Source: Siphonodentalium dalli
Taxonomy: Eukaryota; Mollusca; Scaphopoda; Gadilida; Siphonodentaliidae
Assembly (NCBI GenBank): GCA_032622095.1
Contig: CP136061.1
Location: 168,213,107-168,277,106, forward strand
Reading direction: 5' to 3'
Length of the DNA: 64,000 nucleotides
Shown here: piece by piece, positions 51,604 to 64,000 of the stretch
How positions within the stretch are numbered: position 1 is the first letter of the stretch
How the letters are laid out: every line of letters begins with the position of its first letter
Translations under genes and position numbers: made by a program
The notes under the pieces: model-generated
Database searches by the model: none
Seen by the model: only the letters and a program-made list of their open reading frames with translations
Told to the model about the DNA's origin: nothing

Positions 51604-54476
51604 TTGGTATGGGTGTTCACCACTATAAGGACATGCAATGGCATCTGTTCAATGTATGCACCGGACGACAGTATATCTTGTTTTTGCACTGATTTAAATT
51701 TTATTATTTTTGTTCTTTCATTTGGTATTCCACATTATAGACAGGACAGATCTCATTATTTTTGTCATTCTGTTTTGTTTTCCAGATTGGAGAGGGTAGA
51801 AGATTTCAGATACTCGGAAGCATATAGAAGATGGCCACATCCAAGATAACGCAGCGAATCAAATGTCTGGTTATTATTATAGCCCCTTATTAAAAAAGGG
51901 TATATTGTTTTGCAGTGTCTGTCCTGATATGCGTTCGCACATCCGCACAATGTATGTTCAATGTTATAACTTGAACCGTAGTGCTCTGATCTCAATGAAA
52001 TTTGGTATGGGTGTTCACCACTATAAGGACATTCAATGGCATCTGTCCAATGTATGCACCGGACGACAGTATATCTTGTTTTTGCACTGATTTAAATTTC
52101 ATTATTTTTGTTCTTTCATTTGGTATTCCACATTATAGACAGGACAGATCTCATTATTTTTGTCATTTTGTTTTGTCTTCCAGATTGGAGAGGGTAGAAG
52201 ATTTCAGATACTCGGAAGCATACAGAAGATGGCCACATCCAAGATAACGCAGCGAATCAAATGTCTGGTTATTGTTATAGCCCCTTTTTAAAAAAGGTAT
52301 ATTGTTTTGCATCTGTCTGTCCGGACGTTCGTACGTACATCCGCCCAATGTATGTTCATGCCATAGTGCTCGGTTCTGAATGAAATTTGATATGGATGTT
52401 CCCTACTATGAGTATACTCAGTAGAATATTCCATCGTTTTGTTCAGATTATTCATTCTAGAGTTATTCATCTTTGTTTATCTGGAAATGTTGGCTTTTTA
52501 GTCTGTCTGATGTCTTTTCAGGACATAACTTGAACAATAATGCTCGGTTCTCAATGATATTTGGTATGGATGTTCACCACTATAAGGACATTCAATGTCA
52601 TCTGTTCAATGTATGCACCAGATGACAGTATATCTTGTTTTTGCACTGATTTAAATTTCATTATTTTTGTTCTTTCATTTGGTATTCCACATTATAGACA
52701 GGACAGATCTCATTATTTTTGTCATTTTGTTTTGTCTTCCAGATTGGAGAGGGTAGAAGATTTCAGATACTCGGAAGCATATAGAAGATGGCCACATCCA
52801 AGATAACGCAGCGAATCAAATGTCTGGTTATTATTATAGCCCCTTATTAAAAAAGGGTATATTGTTTTGCACGTGTCTGTCCTGACATGCGTTCGCACAT
52901 CCGCACAATGTATGTTCAATGTTATAACTTGAACCGTAGTGCTCTGATCTCAATGAAATTTGGTATGGGTGTTCACCACTATAAGGACATTCAATGGCAT
53001 CTGTCCAATGTATGCACCGGACGACAGTATATCTTGTTTTTGCACTGATTTAAATTTCATTATTTTTGTTCTTTCATTTGGTATTCCACATTATAGACAG
53101 GACAGATCTCATTATTTTTGTCATTTTGTTTTGTCTTCCAGATTGGAGAGGGTAGAAGATTTCAGATACTCGGAATCATACAGAAGATGGCCACATCCAA
53201 GATAACGCAGCGAATCAAATGTCTGGTTATTGTTATAGCCCCTTTTTAAAAAAGGTATATTGTTTTGCATCTGTCTGTCCGGACGTTCGTACATACATCC
53301 GCCCAATGTCTGTTCATGCCATAGTGCTCGGTTCTGAATGAAATTTGATATGGATGTTCCCTACTATGAGTATACTCAGTAGAATATTCCATCGTTTTGT
53401 TCAGATTATTCATTCTAGAGTTATTCATCTTTGTTTATCTGGAAATGTTGGCTTTTTAGTCTGTCTGATGTCTTTTCAGGACATAACTTGAACAATAATG
53501 CTCGGTTCTCAATGATATTTGGTATGGATGTTCACCACTATAAGGACATTCAACGTCATCTGTTCAATGTATGCACCGGATGACAGTATATCTTGTTTTT
53601 GCACTGATTTAAATTTCATTATTTTTGTTCTTTCATTTGGTATTCCACATTATAGACAGGACAGATCTCATTATTTTTGTCATTTTGTTTTGTCTTCCAG
53701 ATTGGAGAGGGTAGAAGATTTCAGATACTCGGAAGCATATAGAAGATGGCCACATCCAAGATAACGCAGCGAATCAAATGTCTGGTTATTATTATAGCCC
53801 CTTATTAAAAAAGGGTATATTGTTTTGCACGTGTCTGTCCGGACATGCGTTCGCACATCCGCACAATGTCTGTTCAATGTTATAACTTGAACCGTACTGC
53901 TCTGATCTCAATGAAATTTGGTATGGGTGTTCACCACTATAAGGACATTCAATGGCATCTGTTCAATGTATGCACCGGACGACAGTATATCTTGTTTTTG
54001 CACTGATTTAAATTTCATTATTTTTGTTCTTTCATTTTGTATTTCACATTAGGCTGGACAGATCTCATTATTTTTGTCATTCTGTTTTGTCTTCCAGATT
54101 GGAGAGGGTACACTATTTCAGATACTCGGAAGCATACAGAAGATGGCCACATCCAAGATAATGCAGCGAATCAAATGTCTGTGGTTATTGTTATAGCCCC
54201 TTTTTAAAAAAGGTATATTGTTTTGCATCTGTCTGTCCGGACGTTCGTACGTACATCCGCCCAATGTCTGTTCATGCCATAGTGCTCGGTTCTGAATGAA
54301 ATTTGATATGGATGTTCCCTACTATGAGTATACTCAGTAGAATATTCCATCGTTTTGTTCAGATTATTCATTCTAGAGTTATTCATCTTTGTTTATCTGG
54401 AAATGTTGGCTTTTTAGTCTGTCTGATGTCTTTTCAGGACATAACTTGAACAATAATGCTCGGTTCTCAATGATAT
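51604..54476 (+). repeat. 2873-bp hexamer, copy 3
   Basis: Starts 51604, 52002, 52561, 52960, 53519, 53918, with the same six marks as copy 2. Monomer 3 now reads GTATATCTTG, as do all later copies. Confidence 0.95.
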
Positions 54477-57349
54477 TTGGTATGGGTGTTCACCACTATA
54501 AGGACATGCAATGGCATCTGTTCAATGTATGCACCGGACGACAGTATATCTTGTTTTTGCACTGATTTAAATTTTATTATTTTTGTTCTTTCATTTGGTA
54601 TTCCACATTATAGACAGGACAGATCTCATTATTTTTGTCATTCTGTTTTGTTTTCCAGATTGGAGAGGGTAGAAGATTTCAGATACTCGGAAGCATATAG
54701 AAGATGGCCACATCCAAGATAACGCAGCGAATCAAATGTCTGGTTATTATTATAGCCCCTTATTAAAAAAGGGTATATTGTTTTGCAGTGTCTGTCCTGA
54801 TATGCGTTCGCACATCCGCACAATGTATGTTCAATGTTATAACTTGAACCGTAGTGCTCTGATCTCAATGAAATTTGGTATGGGTGTTCACCACTATAAG
54901 GACATTCAATGGCATCTGTCCAATGTATGCACCGGACGACAGTATATCTTGTTTTTGCACTGATTTAAATTTCATTATTTTTGTTCTTTCATTTGGTATT
55001 CCACATTATAGACAGGACAGATCTCATTATTTTTGTCATTTTGTTTTGTCTTCCAGATTGGAGAGGGTAGAAGATTTCAGATACTCGGAAGCATACAGAA
55101 GATGGCCACATCCAAGATAACGCAGCGAATCAAATGTCTGGTTATTGTTATAGCCCCTTTTTAAAAAAGGTATATTGTTTTGCATCTGTCTGTCCGGACG
55201 TTCGTACGTACATCCGCCCAATGTATGTTCATGCCATAGTGCTCGGTTCTGAATGAAATTTGATATGGATGTTCCCTACTATGAGTATACTCAGTAGAAT
55301 ATTCCATCGTTTTGTTCAGATTATTCATTCTAGAGTTATTCATCTTTGTTTATCTGGAAATGTTGGCTTTTTAGTCTGTCTGATGTCTTTTCAGGACATA
55401 ACTTGAACAATAATGCTCGGTTCTCAATGATATTTGGTATGGATGTTCACCACTATAAGGACATTCAATGTCATCTGTTCAATGTATGCACCAGATGACA
55501 GTATATCTTGTTTTTGCACTGATTTAAATTTCATTATTTTTGTTCTTTCATTTGGTATTCCACATTATAGACAGGACAGATCTCATTATTTTTGTCATTT
55601 TGTTTTGTCTTCCAGATTGGAGAGGGTAGAAGATTTCAGATACTCGGAAGCATATAGAAGATGGCCACATCCAAGATAACGCAGCGAATCAAATGTCTGG
55701 TTATTATTATAGCCCCTTATTAAAAAAGGGTATATTGTTTTGCACGTGTCTGTCCTGACATGCGTTCGCACATCCGCACAATGTATGTTCAATGTTATAA
55801 CTTGAACCGTAGTGCTCTGATCTCAATGAAATTTGGTATGGGTGTTCACCACTATAAGGACATTCAATGGCATCTGTCCAATGTATGCACCGGACGACAG
55901 TATATCTTGTTTTTGCACTGATTTAAATTTCATTATTTTTGTTCTTTCATTTGGTATTCCACATTATAGACAGGACAGATCTCATTATTTTTGTCATTTT
56001 GTTTTGTCTTCCAGATTGGAGAGGGTAGAAGATTTCAGATACTCGGAATCATACAGAAGATGGCCACATCCAAGATAACGCAGCGAATCAAATGTCTGGT
56101 TATTGTTATAGCCCCTTTTTAAAAAAGGTATATTGTTTTGCATCTGTCTGTCCGGACGTTCGTACATACATCCGCCCAATGTCTGTTCATGCCATAGTGC
56201 TCGGTTCTGAATGAAATTTGATATGGATGTTCCCTACTATGAGTATACTCAGTAGAATATTCCATCGTTTTGTTCAGATTATTCATTCTAGAGTTATTCA
56301 TCTTTGTTTATCTGGAAATGTTGGCTTTTTAGTCTGTCTGATGTCTTTTCAGGACATAACTTGAACAATAATGCTCGGTTCTCAATGATATTTGGTATGG
56401 ATGTTCACCACTATAAGGACATTCAACGTCATCTGTTCAATGTATGCACCGGATGACAGTATATCTTGTTTTTGCACTGATTTAAATTTCATTATTTTTG
56501 TTCTTTCATTTGGTATTCCACATTATAGACAGGACAGATCTCATTATTTTTGTCATTTTGTTTTGTCTTCCAGATTGGAGAGGGTAGAAGATTTCAGATA
56601 CTCGGAAGCATATAGAAGATGGCCACATCCAAGATAACGCAGCGAATCAAATGTCTGGTTATTATTATAGCCCCTTATTAAAAAAGGGTATATTGTTTTG
56701 CACGTGTCTGTCCGGACATGCGTTCGCACATCCGCACAATGTCTGTTCAATGTTATAACTTGAACCGTACTGCTCTGATCTCAATGAAATTTGGTATGGG
56801 TGTTCACCACTATAAGGACATTCAATGGCATCTGTTCAATGTATGCACCGGACGACAGTATATCTTGTTTTTGCACTGATTTAAATTTCATTATTTTTGT
56901 TCTTTCATTTTGTATTTCACATTAGGCTGGACAGATCTCATTATTTTTGTCATTCTGTTTTGTCTTCCAGATTGGAGAGGGTACACTATTTCAGATACTC
57001 GGAAGCATACAGAAGATGGCCACATCCAAGATAATGCAGCGAATCAAATGTCTGTGGTTATTGTTATAGCCCCTTTTTAAAAAAGGTATATTGTTTTGCA
57101 TCTGTCTGTCCGGACGTTCGTACGTACATCCGCCCAATGTCTGTTCATGCCATAGTGCTCGGTTCTGAATGAAATTTGATATGGATGTTCCCTACTATGA
57201 GTATACTCAGTAGAATATTCCATCGTTTTGTTCAGATTATTCATTCTAGAGTTATTCATCTTTGTTTATCTGGAAATGTTGGCTTTTTAGTCTGTCTGAT
57301 GTCTTTTCAGGACATAACTTGAACAATAATGCTCGGTTCTCAATGATAT
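54477..57349 (+). repeat. 2873-bp hexamer, copy 4
   Basis: Starts 54477, 54875, 55434, 55833, 56392, 56791. I noticed no difference from copy 3 at any diagnostic site. Confidence 0.95.
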
Positions 57350-60222
57350 TTGGTATGGGTGTTCACCACTATAAGGACATGCAATGGCATCTGTTCAATG
57401 TATGCACCGGACGACAGTATATCTTGTTTTTGCACTGATTTAAATTTTATTATTTTTGTTCTTTCATTTGGTATTCCACATTATAGACAGGACAGATCTC
57501 ATTATTTTTGTCATTCTGTTTTGTTTTCCAGATTGGAGAGGGTAGAAGATTTCAGATACTCGGAAGCATATAGAAGATGGCCACATCCAAGATAACGCAG
57601 CGAATCAAATGTCTGGTTATTATTATAGCCCCTTATTAAAAAAGGGTATATTGTTTTGCAGTGTCTGTCCTGATATGCGTTCGCACATCCGCACAATGTA
57701 TGTTCAATGTTATAACTTGAACCGTAGTGCTCTGATCTCAATGAAATTTGGTATGGGTGTTCACCACTATAAGGACATTCAATGGCATCTGTCCAATGTA
57801 TGCACCGGACGACAGTATATCTTGTTTTTGCACTGATTTAAATTTCATTATTTTTGTTCTTTCATTTGGTATTCCACATTATAGACAGGACAGATCTCAT
57901 TATTTTTGTCATTTTGTTTTGTCTTCCAGATTGGAGAGGGTAGAAGATTTCAGATACTCGGAAGCATACAGAAGATGGCCACATCCAAGATAACGCAGCG
58001 AATCAAATGTCTGGTTATTGTTATAGCCCCTTTTTAAAAAAGGTATATTGTTTTGCATCTGTCTGTCCGGACGTTCGTACGTACATCCGCCCAATGTATG
58101 TTCATGCCATAGTGCTCGGTTCTGAATGAAATTTGATATGGATGTTCCCTACTATGAGTATACTCAGTAGAATATTCCATCGTTTTGTTCAGATTATTCA
58201 TTCTAGAGTTATTCATCTTTGTTTATCTGGAAATGTTGGCTTTTTAGTCTGTCTGATGTCTTTTCAGGACATAACTTGAACAATAATGCTCGGTTCTCAA
58301 TGATATTTGGTATGGATGTTCACCACTATAAGGACATTCAATGTCATCTGTTCAATGTATGCACCAGATGACAGTATATCTTGTTTTTGCACTGATTTAA
58401 ATTTCATTATTTTTGTTCTTTCATTTGGTATTCCACATTATAGACAGGACAGATCTCATTATTTTTGTCATTTTGTTTTGTCTTCCAGATTGGAGAGGGT
58501 AGAAGATTTCAGATACTCGGAAGCATATAGAAGATGGCCACATCCAAGATAACGCAGCGAATCAAATGTCTGGTTATTATTATAGCCCCTTATTAAAAAA
58601 GGGTATATTGTTTTGCACGTGTCTGTCCTGACATGCGTTCGCACATCCGCACAATGTATGTTCAATGTTATAACTTGAACCGTAGTGCTCTGATCTCAAT
58701 GAAATTTGGTATGGGTGTTCACCACTATAAGGACATTCAATGGCATCTGTCCAATGTATGCACCGGACGACAGTATATCTTGTTTTTGCACTGATTTAAA
58801 TTTCATTATTTTTGTTCTTTCATTTGGTATTCCACATTATAGACAGGACAGATCTCATTATTTTTGTCATTTTGTTTTGTCTTCCAGATTGGAGAGGGTA
58901 GAAGATTTCAGATACTCGGAATCATACAGAAGATGGCCACATCCAAGATAACGCAGCGAATCAAATGTCTGGTTATTGTTATAGCCCCTTTTTAAAAAAG
59001 GTATATTGTTTTGCATCTGTCTGTCCGGACGTTCGTACATACATCCGCCCAATGTCTGTTCATGCCATAGTGCTCGGTTCTGAATGAAATTTGATATGGA
59101 TGTTCCCTACTATGAGTATACTCAGTAGAATATTCCATCGTTTTGTTCAGATTATTCATTCTAGAGTTATTCATCTTTGTTTATCTGGAAATGTTGGCTT
59201 TTTAGTCTGTCTGATGTCTTTTCAGGACATAACTTGAACAATAATGCTCGGTTCTCAATGATATTTGGTATGGATGTTCACCACTATAAGGACATTCAAC
59301 GTCATCTGTTCAATGTATGCACCGGATGACAGTATATCTTGTTTTTGCACTGATTTAAATTTCATTATTTTTGTTCTTTCATTTGGTATTCCACATTATA
59401 GACAGGACAGATCTCATTATTTTTGTCATTTTGTTTTGTCTTCCAGATTGGAGAGGGTAGAAGATTTCAGATACTCGGAAGCATATAGAAGATGGCCACA
59501 TCCAAGATAACGCAGCGAATCAAATGTCTGGTTATTATTATAGCCCCTTATTAAAAAAGGGTATATTGTTTTGCACGTGTCTGTCCTGACATGCGTTCGC
59601 ACATCCGCACAATGTATGTTCAATGTTATAACTTGAACCGTAGTGCTCTGATCTCAATGAAATTTGGTATGGGTGTTCACCACTATAAGGACATTCAATG
59701 GCATCTGTCCAATGTATGCACCGGACGACAGTATATCTTGTTTTTGCACTGATTTAAATTTCATTATTTTTGTTCTTTCATTTTGTATTTCACATTAGGC
59801 TGGACAGATCTCATTATTTTTGTCATTCTGTTTTGTCTTCCAGATTGGAGAGGGTACACTATTTCAGATACTCGGAAGCATACAGAAGATGGCCACATCC
59901 AAGATAATGCAGCGAATCAAATGTCTGTGGTTATTGTTATAGCCCCTTTTTAAAAAAGGTATATTGTTTTGCATCTGTCTGTCCGGACGTTCGTACGTAC
60001 ATCCGCCCAATGTCTGTTCATGCCATAGTGCTCGGTTCTGAATGAAATTTGATATGGATGTTCCCTACTATGAGTATACTCAGTAGAATATTCCATCGTT
60101 TTGTTCAGATTATTCATTCTAGAGTTATTCATCTTTGTTTATCTGGAAATGTTGGCTTTTTAGTCTGTCTGATGTCTTTTCAGGACATAACTTGAACAAT
60201 AATGCTCGGTTCTCAATGATAT
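57350..60222 (+). repeat. 2873-bp hexamer, copy 5 (with conversion patch)
   Basis: Starts 57350, 57748, 58307, 58706, 59265, 59664. It matches copies 3 and 4 except at the junction of monomers 5 and 6. There, four diagnostic sites between 59587 and 59709 carry the sequence normally found at the junction of monomers 3 and 4. Confidence 0.95.
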
Positions 60223-63095
60223 TTGGTATGGGTGTTCACCACTATAAGGACATGCAATGGCATCTGTTCAATGTATGCACCGGACGACAGTATATCTTGT
60301 TTTTGCACTGATTTAAATTTTATTATTTTTGTTCTTTCATTTGGTATTCCACATTATAGACAGGACAGATCTCATTATTTTTGTCATTCTGTTTTGTTTT
60401 CCAGATTGGAGAGGGTAGAAGATTTCAGATACTCGGAAGCATATAGAAGATGGCCACATCCAAGATAACGCAGCGAATCAAATGTCTGGTTATTATTATA
60501 GCCCCTTATTAAAAAAGGGTATATTGTTTTGCAGTGTCTGTCCTGATATGCGTTCGCACATCCGCACAATGTATGTTCAATGTTATAACTTGAACCGTAG
60601 TGCTCTGATCTCAATGAAATTTGGTATGGGTGTTCACCACTATAAGGACATTCAATGGCATCTGTCCAATGTATGCACCGGACGACAGTATATCTTGTTT
60701 TTGCACTGATTTAAATTTCATTATTTTTGTTCTTTCATTTGGTATTCCACATTATAGACAGGACAGATCTCATTATTTTTGTCATTTTGTTTTGTCTTCC
60801 AGATTGGAGAGGGTAGAAGATTTCAGATACTCGGAAGCATACAGAAGATGGCCACATCCAAGATAACGCAGCGAATCAAATGTCTGGTTATTGTTATAGC
60901 CCCTTTTTAAAAAAGGTATATTGTTTTGCATCTGTCTGTCCGGACGTTCGTACGTACATCCGCCCAATGTATGTTCATGCCATAGTGCTCGGTTCTGAAT
61001 GAAATTTGATATGGATGTTCCCTACTATGAGTATACTCAGTAGAATATTCCATCGTTTTGTTCAGATTATTCATTCTAGAGTTATTCATCTTTGTTTATC
61101 TGGAAATGTTGGCTTTTTAGTCTGTCTGATGTCTTTTCAGGACATAACTTGAACAATAATGCTCGGTTCTCAATGATATTTGGTATGGATGTTCACCACT
61201 ATAAGGACATTCAATGTCATCTGTTCAATGTATGCACCAGATGACAGTATATCTTGTTTTTGCACTGATTTAAATTTCATTATTTTTGTTCTTTCATTTG
61301 GTATTCCACATTATAGACAGGACAGATCTCATTATTTTTGTCATTTTGTTTTGTCTTCCAGATTGGAGAGGGTAGAAGATTTCAGATACTCGGAAGCATA
61401 TAGAAGATGGCCACATCCAAGATAACGCAGCGAATCAAATGTCTGGTTATTATTATAGCCCCTTATTAAAAAAGGGTATATTGTTTTGCACGTGTCTGTC
61501 CTGACATGCGTTCGCACATCCGCACAATGTATGTTCAATGTTATAACTTGAACCGTAGTGCTCTGATCTCAATGAAATTTGGTATGGGTGTTCACCACTA
61601 TAAGGACATTCAATGGCATCTGTCCAATGTATGCACCGGACGACAGTATATCTTGTTTTTGCACTGATTTAAATTTCATTATTTTTGTTCTTTCATTTGG
61701 TATTCCACATTATAGACAGGACAGATCTCATTATTTTTGTCATTTTGTTTTGTCTTCCAGATTGGAGAGGGTAGAAGATTTCAGATACTCGGAATCATAC
61801 AGAAGATGGCCACATCCAAGATAACGCAGCGAATCAAATGTCTGGTTATTGTTATAGCCCCTTTTTAAAAAAGGTATATTGTTTTGCATCTGTCTGTCCG
61901 GACGTTCGTACATACATCCGCCCAATGTCTGTTCATGCCATAGTGCTCGGTTCTGAATGAAATTTGATATGGATGTTCCCTACTATGAGTATACTCAGTA
62001 GAATATTCCATCGTTTTGTTCAGATTATTCATTCTAGAGTTATTCATCTTTGTTTATCTGGAAATGTTGGCTTTTTAGTCTGTCTGATGTCTTTTCAGGA
62101 CATAACTTGAACAATAATGCTCGGTTCTCAATGATATTTGGTATGGATGTTCACCACTATAAGGACATTCAACGTCATCTGTTCAATGTATGCACCGGAT
62201 GACAGTATATCTTGTTTTTGCACTGATTTAAATTTCATTATTTTTGTTCTTTCATTTGGTATTCCACATTATAGACAGGACAGATCTCATTATTTTTGTC
62301 ATTTTGTTTTGTCTTCCAGATTGGAGAGGGTAGAAGATTTCAGATACTCGGAAGCATATAGAAGATGGCCACATCCAAGATAACGCAGCGAATCAAATGT
62401 CTGGTTATTATTATAGCCCCTTATTAAAAAAGGGTATATTGTTTTGCACGTGTCTGTCCGGACATGCGTTCGCACATCCGCACAATGTCTGTTCAATGTT
62501 ATAACTTGAACCGTACTGCTCTGATCTCAATGAAATTTGGTATGGGTGTTCACCACTATAAGGACATTCAATGGCATCTGTTCAATGTATGCACCGGACG
62601 ACAGTATATCTTGTTTTTGCACTGATTTAAATTTCATTATTTTTGTTCTTTCATTTTGTATTTCACATTAGGCTGGACAGATCTCATTATTTTTGTCATT
62701 CTGTTTTGTCTTCCAGATTGGAGAGGGTACACTATTTCAGATACTCGGAAGCATACAGAAGATGGCCACATCCAAGATAATGCAGCGAATCAAATGTCTG
62801 TGGTTATTGTTATAGCCCCTTTTTAAAAAAGGTATATTGTTTTGCATCTGTCTGTCCGGACGTTCGTACGTACATCCGCCCAATGTCTGTTCATGCCATA
62901 GTGCTCGGTTCTGAATGAAATTTGATATGGATGTTCCCTACTATGAGTATACTCAGTAGAATATTCCATCGTTTTGTTCAGATTATTCATTCTAGAGTTA
63001 TTCATCTTTGTTTATCTGGAAATGTTGGCTTTTTAGTCTGTCTGATGTCTTTTCAGGACATAACTTGAACAATAATGCTCGGTTCTCAATGATAT
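60223..63095 (+). repeat. 2873-bp hexamer, copy 6
   Basis: Starts 60223, 60621, 61180, 61579, 62138, 62537. The monomer 5/6 junction is back to the usual form (GTCCGGACATG, TGTCTGTTC, CCGTACTGC, CATCTGTTC), so the patch in copy 5 is not inherited here. Confidence 0.95.
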
Positions 63096-64000
63096 TTGGT
63101 ATGGGTGTTCACCACTATAAGGACATGCAATGGCATCTGTTCAATGTATGCACCGGACGACAGTATATCTTGTTTTTGCACTGATTTAAATTTTATTATT
63201 TTTGTTCTTTCATTTGGTATTCCACATTATAGACAGGACAGATCTCATTATTTTTGTCATTCTGTTTTGTTTTCCAGATTGGAGAGGGTAGAAGATTTCA
63301 GATACTCGGAAGCATATAGAAGATGGCCACATCCAAGATAACGCAGCGAATCAAATGTCTGGTTATTATTATAGCCCCTTATTAAAAAAGGGTATATTGT
63401 TTTGCAGTGTCTGTCCTGATATGCGTTCGCACATCCGCACAATGTATGTTCAATGTTATAACTTGAACCGTAGTGCTCTGATCTCAATGAAATTTGGTAT
63501 GGGTGTTCACCACTATAAGGACATTCAATGGCATCTGTCCAATGTATGCACCGGACGACAGTATATCTTGTTTTTGCACTGATTTAAATTTCATTATTTT
63601 TGTTCTTTCATTTGGTATTCCACATTATAGACAGGACAGATCTCATTATTTTTGTCATTTTGTTTTGTCTTCCAGATTGGAGAGGGTAGAAGATTTCAGA
63701 TACTCGGAAGCATACAGAAGATGGCCACATCCAAGATAACGCAGCGAATCAAATGTCTGGTTATTGTTATAGCCCCTTTTTAAAAAAGGTATATTGTTTT
63801 GCATCTGTCTGTCCGGACGTTCGTACGTACATCCGCCCAATGTATGTTCATGCCATAGTGCTCGGTTCTGAATGAAATTTGATATGGATGTTCCCTACTA
63901 TGAGTATACTCAGTAGAATATTCCATCGTTTTGTTCAGATTATTCATTCTAGAGTTATTCATCTTTGTTTATCTGGAAATGTTGGCTTTTTAGTCTGTCT
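63096..64000 (+). repeat. 2873-bp hexamer, copy 7 (cut by the window edge)
   Basis: A full S(398) at 63096 and the first 507 bp of the La at 63494, with the expected GCAGTGTCTG and CCCAATGTATG marks. The array clearly continues beyond the window. Confidence 0.95.

Larger units (their letters stand above)
1..64000 (+). repeat. Satellite DNA array of alternating 399-bp (S) and 559-bp (L) monomers filling the window
   Basis: The same motifs (GGTATGG(A/G)TGTTCACC, CACTGATTTAAATTT, CAGATTGGAGAGGGTA, GATGGCCACATCC, TAGCCCC, GTCTGTCC) recur in fixed order from end to end and always in the same orientation. There are 131 complete monomers between 249 and 63494, 62 short and 69 long. The lengths sum exactly to 63245 bp. 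Short units are 399 or 398 bp apart from one of 397 and four truncated ones of 387-390. Long units are 559 bp apart from 557 (two), 558 (three) and 561 (one). No non-repeat stretch separates any two monomers, so the window lies wholly inside the array and neither edge is seen. Known biology: such arrays are typical of heterochromatin near centromeres or telomeres or on sex or B chromosomes. Which applies here cannot be told from the sequence. Confidence 0.98.

Noticed and set aside
1-64000. CRISPR array
   Set aside because: The repeating units are 399-559 bp and the whole unit is repeated, with no short direct repeats separated by unique spacers.
1-64000. Inserted transposon or unique spacer
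   Set aside because: The monomer lengths add up exactly with only small indels, which leaves no room for an insertion of more than a few bases.
1-64000. Inverted monomers or a strand switch within the array
   Set aside because: All diagnostic motifs occur in the same orientation from end to end.

Overview
The whole 64-kb window is one uninterrupted satellite DNA array. Every base belongs to a head-to-tail tandem repeat on the same strand. I see no unique sequence, inserted mobile element, inversion, RNA gene or convincing protein-coding gene. Short open frames recur with the repeat period, are 60-100 codons long, need TTG starts or lack any recognisable domain, and are by-products of the repeat. 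The sequence is AT-rich with a small CpG-rich box in each unit. It looks eukaryotic, probably an invertebrate animal. From memory, the segment containing ATAACTTGAAC, then GTGCTC, then AATGAAATTTGGTATGG, downstream of a GTCTGTCCGGAC-type box, resembles dispersed repeats in mollusc and other marine invertebrate genomes. That assignment is tentative.

The array is built from two related monomers that I call S (normally 399 bp, often 398) and L (normally 559 bp). I placed phase zero at the TTG of the TTTGGTATGG(A/G)TGTTCACC motif. Between 249 and 63494 there are 131 complete monomers, 62 S and 69 L, and the individual lengths sum exactly to the distance. S and L mostly alternate, giving a 958-bp dimer. 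L equals S plus about 160 bp, and that extra piece carries a second diverged copy of the conserved box. Two L sub-types exist. La has ...CACATTATAGACAGG and GGGTAGAAG. Lb has ...CACATTAGGCAGG and GGGTACACT, plus a compensating 2-nt insertion (CTGTGGTT).

Layout. Positions 1-30165 are a mosaic of large near-identical duplications: a 3.7-kb block in four copies, a 5.0-kb block in three, and an 8.5-kb block in two, nested in one another. Positions 30166-42148 form a scrambled zone with truncated S units, L-L and S-S neighbours and shorter-period duplications (offsets 1906, 2874 and 1516 bp). Positions 42149-45857 contain a segment that looks founder-like for the right-hand array. From 45858 to the end lies a regular hexameric higher-order repeat of 2873 bp (S398-La-S399-La-S399-Lb), six complete copies and part of a seventh. 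One copy carries a clear short patch of sequence from a neighbouring monomer.

Nothing here suggests genes working together. The biology is that of a satellite: amplification, unequal exchange and gene conversion. Candidates for function are a conserved CpG-rich stem-loop, a 12-bp palindrome confined to L, and a splice-acceptor-like segment in each unit. All relationships were read by eye from diagnostic variants, not computed by alignment.
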